From contig JANQKO010000614.1 in assembly GCA_028281075.1 (NCBI GenBank), forward strand, positions 1 through 8,896: a DNA stretch of 8,896 bases, read 5' to 3'. Under the pieces are notes generated by a model. The model searched no databases and was not told where the DNA came from. It saw nothing but the letters and a program-made list of their open reading frames with translations. Numbering within the stretch: position 1 is the first letter of the stretch; every line of letters starts with the position of its first letter. Of the stretch, positions 5,583-8,896 are shown piece after piece. The position numbers were made by a program, and so were the translations under genes. The DNA comes from Alphaproteobacteria bacterium (GTDB taxonomy: Bacteria; Pseudomonadota; Alphaproteobacteria; GCA-2731375).

Positions 5583-6503
5583 ATGGTGGCCGGTCGCAGA
5601 ATCGATATCGCCTCGGCCCGCACCGACATCCGGCCCGACCACTGGACGTTGCGGATGGCGCCGCCGTCCTGGCGGCCCTACCTGCGACTGGCGCGCCTCG
5701 ACCGCCCGATCGGCACCTGGCTGCTGCTCTGGCCGTGCTGGTGGTCGTTGGCGCTGGCGGCCAAGGGCTGGCCCGATCCGGTGCTGTTCGGGCTGTTCGG
5801 CCTCGGCGCCCTGATCATGCGCGGCGCCGGCTGCTGCTGGAACGACATCACCGACCGCGACATCGACGGCCGGGTCGAGCGCACCGCCGCCCGTCCGATC
5901 CCCAGCGGCGAGATCAGCGTCACCCGGGCCGCCGTCTTCATGGCCTGCCTGTCGCTCTCCGGCCTCGCCATCCTGCTGACCTTCAACGGCTTCGCCATTC
6001 TGGTCGGCATCGCCTCGCTGCTGCCGGTGGCGGTCTATCCGTTCATGAAGCGGATCACCTGGTGGCCGCAATTCTTCCTCGGCATCGCCTTCAACTGGGG
6101 CGCCCTGCTGGGCTGGGCGGCGGTCCGCGGCGAGCTGGGCTGGGCACCGGTGCTGCTTTACGTCGGCGGCATCGCCTGGACGCTGGGCTACGACACCATC
6201 TACGCGCACCAGGACAAGGAGGACGACGCGCTGATCGGCGTGAAATCGTCGGCCCGCCGGCTCGGCGACGGCACGCGGGCTGCCCTCTGGGTCTTCTACG
6301 CCGTCGCCATCGCCCTGTTCACGGCCGCCGGCTGGGCCGCCGGCCTCGGCTGGCCATTCTACGCCGGCATGGCGGTCGCCGCCGCGCAGTTCGCCTGGCA
6401 GGCGGCGCGCACCGATTTCGACGATCCCGGCGACTGCCTGGCCGTCTTCAATTCCAACACCTGGTTCGGCTGGATCGTGCTGGCCGCTGTTGTCGCCGGC
6501 TGA
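5583..6503 (+). CDS. ubiA: 4-hydroxybenzoate polyprenyltransferase UbiA
   Basis: A 306-residue integral membrane prenyltransferase that attaches the polyprenyl tail to 4-hydroxybenzoate, the second step of ubiquinone synthesis. Both Mg-diphosphate-binding aspartate motifs are intact: N87-D88-x-x-D91-x-x-x-D95 in GAGCCWNDITDRDID, and D204-T-x-Y-A-x-x-D211-x-x-D214-D215 in GYDTIYAHQDKEDD, followed by IGVKSSARRLG. RLARLDRPIGTWLLLWPCWWS (36-56) is the conserved N-terminal motif. About eight to nine hydrophobic segments are visible. Starting at 5583 keeps the conserved TDIRPDHW upstream of the first helix; the later ATG at 5655 would remove it. It is divergent from rsmE and converges with the YciI gene 4 bp beyond its stop. 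Confidence 0.96.
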   Translation: MVAGRRIDIASARTDIRPDHWTLRMAPPSWRPYLRLARLDRPIGTWLLLWPCWWSLALAAKGWPDPVLFGLFGLGALIMRGAGCCWNDITDRDIDGRVERTAARPIPSGEISVTRAAVFMACLSLSGLAILLTFNGFAILVGIASLLPVAVYPFMKRITWWPQFFLGIAFNWGALLGWAAVRGELGWAPVLLYVGGIAWTLGYDTIYAHQDKEDDALIGVKSSARRLGDGTRAALWVFYAVAIALFTAAGWAAGLGWPFYAGMAVAAAQFAWQAARTDFDDPGDCLAVFNSNTWFGWIVLAAVVAG

Positions 6504-6507
6504 CGAC

Positions 6508-6831
6508 CTATTCCGCCGCGGCCGTCTTCGGTTTGCCAAAGTCGTAGTGCGGCGCCACGCGGTAGGGCAGCACCTCGATGTCGCGCCAGACGTCGCCGGT
6601 GACGTAGGGGTCCGTCCGCAGCCATTCGTCCAGTTCGGCGCGGCTGTCGAACTCGGCGACGGCAGCCGAGCCGATCATGCCGCCGTCATCGTCCAGCAGC
6701 GCCCCGCCGATCAGCAGGTGGCCGTCTGCCTGCAGCCGCGACGCATTGGCGAGATGCGCGTCCCGCGCGGCCAGGCGCCGCCGCAGCGCCGCCGCGTCGG
6801 TGCCGTCGCGGGCAATGATCAGGAACTGCAT
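6508..6831 (-). CDS. YciI-family protein
   Basis: A 107-residue protein of the YciI-like superfamily, a small dimeric alpha/beta-barrel fold. The specific reaction is unknown. Features are FLIIARDGTDA (residues 3-13), RDAHLANASRLQADGHLLIGGALLDDDG (23-50) with the conserved His26, then GSAAVAEFDSRAELDEWLRTDPYVTGDVW (54-82) and IEVLPYRVAPHY. The frame stays open upstream to 7020, but the ATG at 6831 is the right start: it has a strong Shine-Dalgarno (GGGAGG, five bases away), and the protein then begins exactly where the family does. The alanine-rich end (KPKTAAAE) is ordinary. It converges with ubiA with only 4 bp between stops and diverges from the VOC gene across 209 bp that hold no other convincing gene. 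Confidence 0.88.
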   Translation of the reverse strand: MQFLIIARDGTDAAALRRRLAARDAHLANASRLQADGHLLIGGALLDDDGGMIGSAAVAEFDSRAELDEWLRTDPYVTGDVWRDIEVLPYRVAPHYDFGKPKTAAAE

Positions 6832-7040
6832 ATCCGCCTCCCTCTCCCTCTTCCACCTCACGCGATCTTGAACGCGGGCATGCCCGTGACCCGCGCGGTC
6901 GCGAATTTCCCCGCCGATCATGCTTGAGCCGCCTTCGTCGCGATACCAGATCATAACAGGTGCGGCACCGCGGGGTCCGCGCCGCCCGTCCGAGTTCCCA
7001 TAACAGCGGCTTTGGCGCACGCGACCAGGGAGATCCCGTC

Positions 7041-7406
7041 ATGCTTCTGGGGCCGATCGACGCGATTCGCGTCTTCACCTTCGACATGGCCGCGGCGCGG
7101 CCGTTCTACACCGAGACGCTGGGCCTCAAGGCAACCCTGACCACCGACGATATCGCCATCTTCGATACCGGCGGCGCGCGCCTGATCCTGGAGACCGCGG
7201 ACCGCGACGACGCCGACGAGCGTGACCTGGTCGGCCGCTTTGTCGGCCTGTCGTTCACCGTCGACAATATCGACGGCGTCTGCACGGAACTGCGGAACCG
7301 GGGCGCGCGGCTGGACAACCCACCGGCACAGCAGGACTGGGGCGGCACGCTGGCCCACGTCAAGGACCCGGACGGCAATATCCTGACCCTGGTCCAGTAT
7401 CCCTGA
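7041..7406 (+). CDS. VOC-family (glyoxalase/bleomycin-resistance fold) protein
   Basis: A 121-residue single VOC domain of two beta-alpha-beta-beta-beta units: IDAIRVFTFDMAAARPFYTETLGL (residues 6-29) to ARLILE (46-51), then VGLSFTVDNIDGVCTELRNRGA (68-89) to HVKDPDGNILTLVQ (106-119). The ATG at 7041 has AGGGAG eight bases upstream. An open extension to a GTG at 6960 has no family similarity and is rejected. In metal-dependent members four residues (His/Gln, Glu, His, Glu) bind the metal. Here only Glu51 is obvious: the first-strand and third ligand positions are hydrophobic or Arg, and the usual last Glu (DPDGNxxEL) is Thr116. It is therefore more likely a metal-free binding or tolerance protein than a glyoxalase. 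The substrate cannot be named. Confidence 0.88.
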   Translation: MLLGPIDAIRVFTFDMAAARPFYTETLGLKATLTTDDIAIFDTGGARLILETADRDDADERDLVGRFVGLSFTVDNIDGVCTELRNRGARLDNPPAQQDWGGTLAHVKDPDGNILTLVQYP

Positions 7407-7453
7407 GGGTCCGCGCGAAAACGGGCCTGACGATCCCCTCGCCACCCGACGAT

Positions 7454-7615
7454 CGATCCACAGGGGCGCCGGGGCCGCGAATTGTGAATCCCGGGGAGAA
7501 CCGGCCAAAGCCGCGCGGCGGCGGCCGTCGGCGGCGCCGGAGCTGTGGACAATTCGGCGCGTGATGCGTCCGGAAATTTCCGTTAAGGTATTGCAATATA
7601 AGTGATATTTTCGCC
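7454..7615 (+). promoter_or_regulatory. dcd upstream region: palindromes and DnaA-box-like words
   Basis: The 221-bp gap before dcd contains CGATCCACA (7454-7462, +) and TGTGGACAA (7544-7552; TTGTCCACA on the minus strand, one mismatch from the E. coli DnaA box). A 7-bp inverted pair GAATTGT/ACAATTC lies at 7479-7485 and 7549-7555. There follows an AT-rich block with perfect palindromes CGGAAATTTCCG (7571-7582) and TATTGCAATA (7589-7598), and arms AATAT/ATATT (7595-7609). A weak promoter could be TTAAGG (7583-7588) with TATTTT (7606-7611), 17 nt apart. The AT-rich island stands out sharply from its GC-rich surroundings. Regulator identity is unknown. Confidence 0.4.
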
Positions 7616-7627
7616 GACAGAGGAAGC

Positions 7628-8824
7628 ATGAACGACCTGCCGCCGATGCGCGTGGACCCCCTGGACGACCGGCCCGATCCGGCCACCGACGATCTGTTCG
7701 CCGACGACGACGCACCCGCGCCGCAAGCCTCGACAAGGGCCGGCATCCTGCCGTCGCCGGCGCTGGCGGAGATGATCCGGGCCGGCCAGATCCAGGCGAC
7801 GGAACCGATCAGCAAAGAGCAGATCCAGCCCGCCAGCCTCGATCTGCGCCTGGGCCAGCACGCCTATCGCGTGCGCGCCAGCTTCCTGCCGGGCGCCCGG
7901 TCCGGCGTGAAGGCCAAGATCGACCAGTTCCGCATGCACCGTATCGACCTCCAGGACGGCGCGGTGCTGGAGCGCGGCTGCGTCTATATCGTGCCGCTGA
8001 TGGAGCATCTGAAGCTGCCGGCCGGCATCTCGGCGATCGCCAATCCGAAGAGCTCATCCGGCCGGCTGGACATCTTCACCCGGCTGATCACCGATCACGC
8101 GGTCTCCTTCGACCGGGTCGGCGCCGGCTATCACGGCCGGCTCTATGCCGAGATCGCGCCGCGCACGTTCAGCGTGCTGGTGCGCCAGGGCACCCGGCTG
8201 AGCCAGATCCGGTTCCGGCGCGGCGAGCGCGCGTTCACCGACGCCGACCTGAAGCGCCTGCAGGCCGAGACGCCACTGGTGCACGCGCCCGACGGCGGCG
8301 TCGATATCGCCAACGGCATCGCCGTGTCGGTCGACCTGCAGGGCAGCGACCCGTCGCGGCTGATCGGCTACAAGGCGCGGCGGCATACCGCGCTGATCGA
8401 CGTCGAGAAGGTCGGCCATTACGACGCCGCCGAGTTCTGGGAGCCGATCCACAACCGGAACGGCGAAGGCCTGATCCTGAATCCGGACGATTTCTATATC
8501 CTGGCCTCGCGCGAGGCGGTCACGGTGCCGCCGGACCACGCCGCCGAGATGGTCGCCTACGACACGCTGGTCGGCGAGTTCCGCGTGCATTACGCCGGCT
8601 TCTTCGACCCCGGCTTCGGCGACGCCGCGGCCGGCGGCCAGGGCACGCGCGCGGTCCTGGAGGTGCGCAGCCACGAGGTGCCGTTCCTGCTGGAGCACGG
8701 CCAGATCGTCGGCCGGCTGATCTACGACCGGCTGACCGGCCGCCCCGACCGGCTCTACGGCACCGACCTGGGCTCGCACTACCAGCGCCAGGGCCTGGCG
8801 CTGGCGAAGCAGTTCCGCCGCTAG
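7628..8824 (+). CDS. dcd: dCTP deaminase, two-domain form
   Basis: A 398-residue 2'-deoxycytidine 5'-triphosphate deaminase that converts dCTP to dUTP for thymidylate synthesis. It is the long form with two dUTPase-like repeats, about twice the length of E. coli Dcd (193). Repeat 1 (about 38-200) has GILPSPAL, QIQPASLDLRLG (66-76), NPKSSSGRLDIFTRLITD (139-156; nucleotide-binding Ser/Arg), GYHGRLYAEIAP (167-178) with probable catalytic Glu175, and LSQIRF. Repeat 2 (about 225-370) has a related core, GEFRVHYAGFFDPGFG (316-331) and TRAVLEVRSHEVPFLLEHGQ, but lacks the KSSxGR motif. An acidic, proline-rich extension (1-36, DDLFADDDAP) precedes the fold. The ATG at 7628 has a good Shine-Dalgarno (AGAGGA, five bases away), so the extension is probably translated. 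Confidence 0.95.
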   Translation: MNDLPPMRVDPLDDRPDPATDDLFADDDAPAPQASTRAGILPSPALAEMIRAGQIQATEPISKEQIQPASLDLRLGQHAYRVRASFLPGARSGVKAKIDQFRMHRIDLQDGAVLERGCVYIVPLMEHLKLPAGISAIANPKSSSGRLDIFTRLITDHAVSFDRVGAGYHGRLYAEIAPRTFSVLVRQGTRLSQIRFRRGERAFTDADLKRLQAETPLVHAPDGGVDIANGIAVSVDLQGSDPSRLIGYKARRHTALIDVEKVGHYDAAEFWEPIHNRNGEGLILNPDDFYILASREAVTVPPDHAAEMVAYDTLVGEFRVHYAGFFDPGFGDAAAGGQGTRAVLEVRSHEVPFLLEHGQIVGRLIYDRLTGRPDRLYGTDLGSHYQRQGLALAKQFRR

Positions 8825-8896
8825 CCCGCCTTTCTCCCCACCATCATGGTCTGCGCGGCGCCGTGCTGTCGACAGGGCAGGAGCGCTGCGCGGCGC
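8825..8896. other. Window end, no gene supported
   Basis: The 72 bases after dcd contain only short GC-rich frames. The repeated word GCGCGGCGC (about 8852-8861 and 8888-8896) is the one pattern visible. A minus-strand gene could end here, but nothing identifies it. Confidence 0.4.

Noticed and set aside
5568..6539. 323-codon minus-strand frame opposite ubiA
   Set aside because: Asp/Gly/Arg-rich without motifs, while the plus strand encodes an intact UbiA with both Asp motifs.
6832..7020. N-terminal extension of the YciI gene
   Set aside because: The frame is open, but the family begins at the ATG at 6831, which has a strong GGGAGG site.
6960..7040. N-terminal extension of the VOC gene to a GTG start
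   Set aside because: The added residues are not part of the VOC fold and the ATG at 7041 has a proper ribosome site.
7454..7615. Chromosomal origin of replication
   Set aside because: Only two DnaA-box-like words, one weak, and no origin-linked genes (dnaA, hemE, parAB); regulation of dcd is a simpler explanation.

Overview
This is a GC-rich window whose gene content and family signatures suggest an alphaproteobacterium, possibly Rhodospirillales-like. The clues are a plant/alphaproteobacterial-type GshA, a long two-domain Dcd, an alphaproteobacterial-style UbiA, and a short palindromic repeat whose translation gives the phrase PWMPASAGMT. That repeat-derived phrase is common in spurious ORFs of such genomes. 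The taxonomic call is an inference from the sequence alone.

Layout. Bases 1-470 hold no convincing gene: one imperfect hairpin (28-57), one REP-like palindrome (155-183), then an unusually AT-rich stretch leading to a promoter. Bases 471-1080 (+) are a higBA toxin-antitoxin module with a palindromic operator under its promoter and almost no leader. Converging on it from the minus strand is one uninterrupted reading frame (3280 to 1178). It encodes a secreted animal-type haem peroxidase ending in a PEP-CTERM-like sorting tail, which then runs without a stop into a complete DUF1330 domain. The DUF1330 part has its own strong Shine-Dalgarno and ATG at 1474. Upstream on the same strand are gshA (4716 to 3352) and rsmE (5543 to 4806). 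ubiA (5583-6503, +) diverges from rsmE across only 39 bp and converges with a YciI-family gene (6831 to 6508, -), leaving 4 bp between them. A VOC-family gene (7041-7406, +) diverges from the YciI gene. A 221-bp intergenic region with an AT-rich palindromic block and DnaA-box-like words precedes dcd (7628-8824, +), the two-domain dCTP deaminase. The last 72 bases show no supportable gene.

How the genes fit together. rsmE, gshA, ubiA and dcd are housekeeping genes (rRNA methylation, glutathione synthesis, ubiquinone synthesis, dUTP/dTTP supply). The higBA module looks like an acquired insert: it is less GC-rich than its surroundings and sits next to REP-like sequence. The peroxidase, DUF1330, YciI and VOC genes are accessory small-molecule or oxidative functions. 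The most unusual item is the peroxidase / sorting-tail / DUF1330 fusion frame, because a sorting tail is expected at the extreme C-terminus. No RNA gene, CRISPR array, transposase or prophage gene was found.
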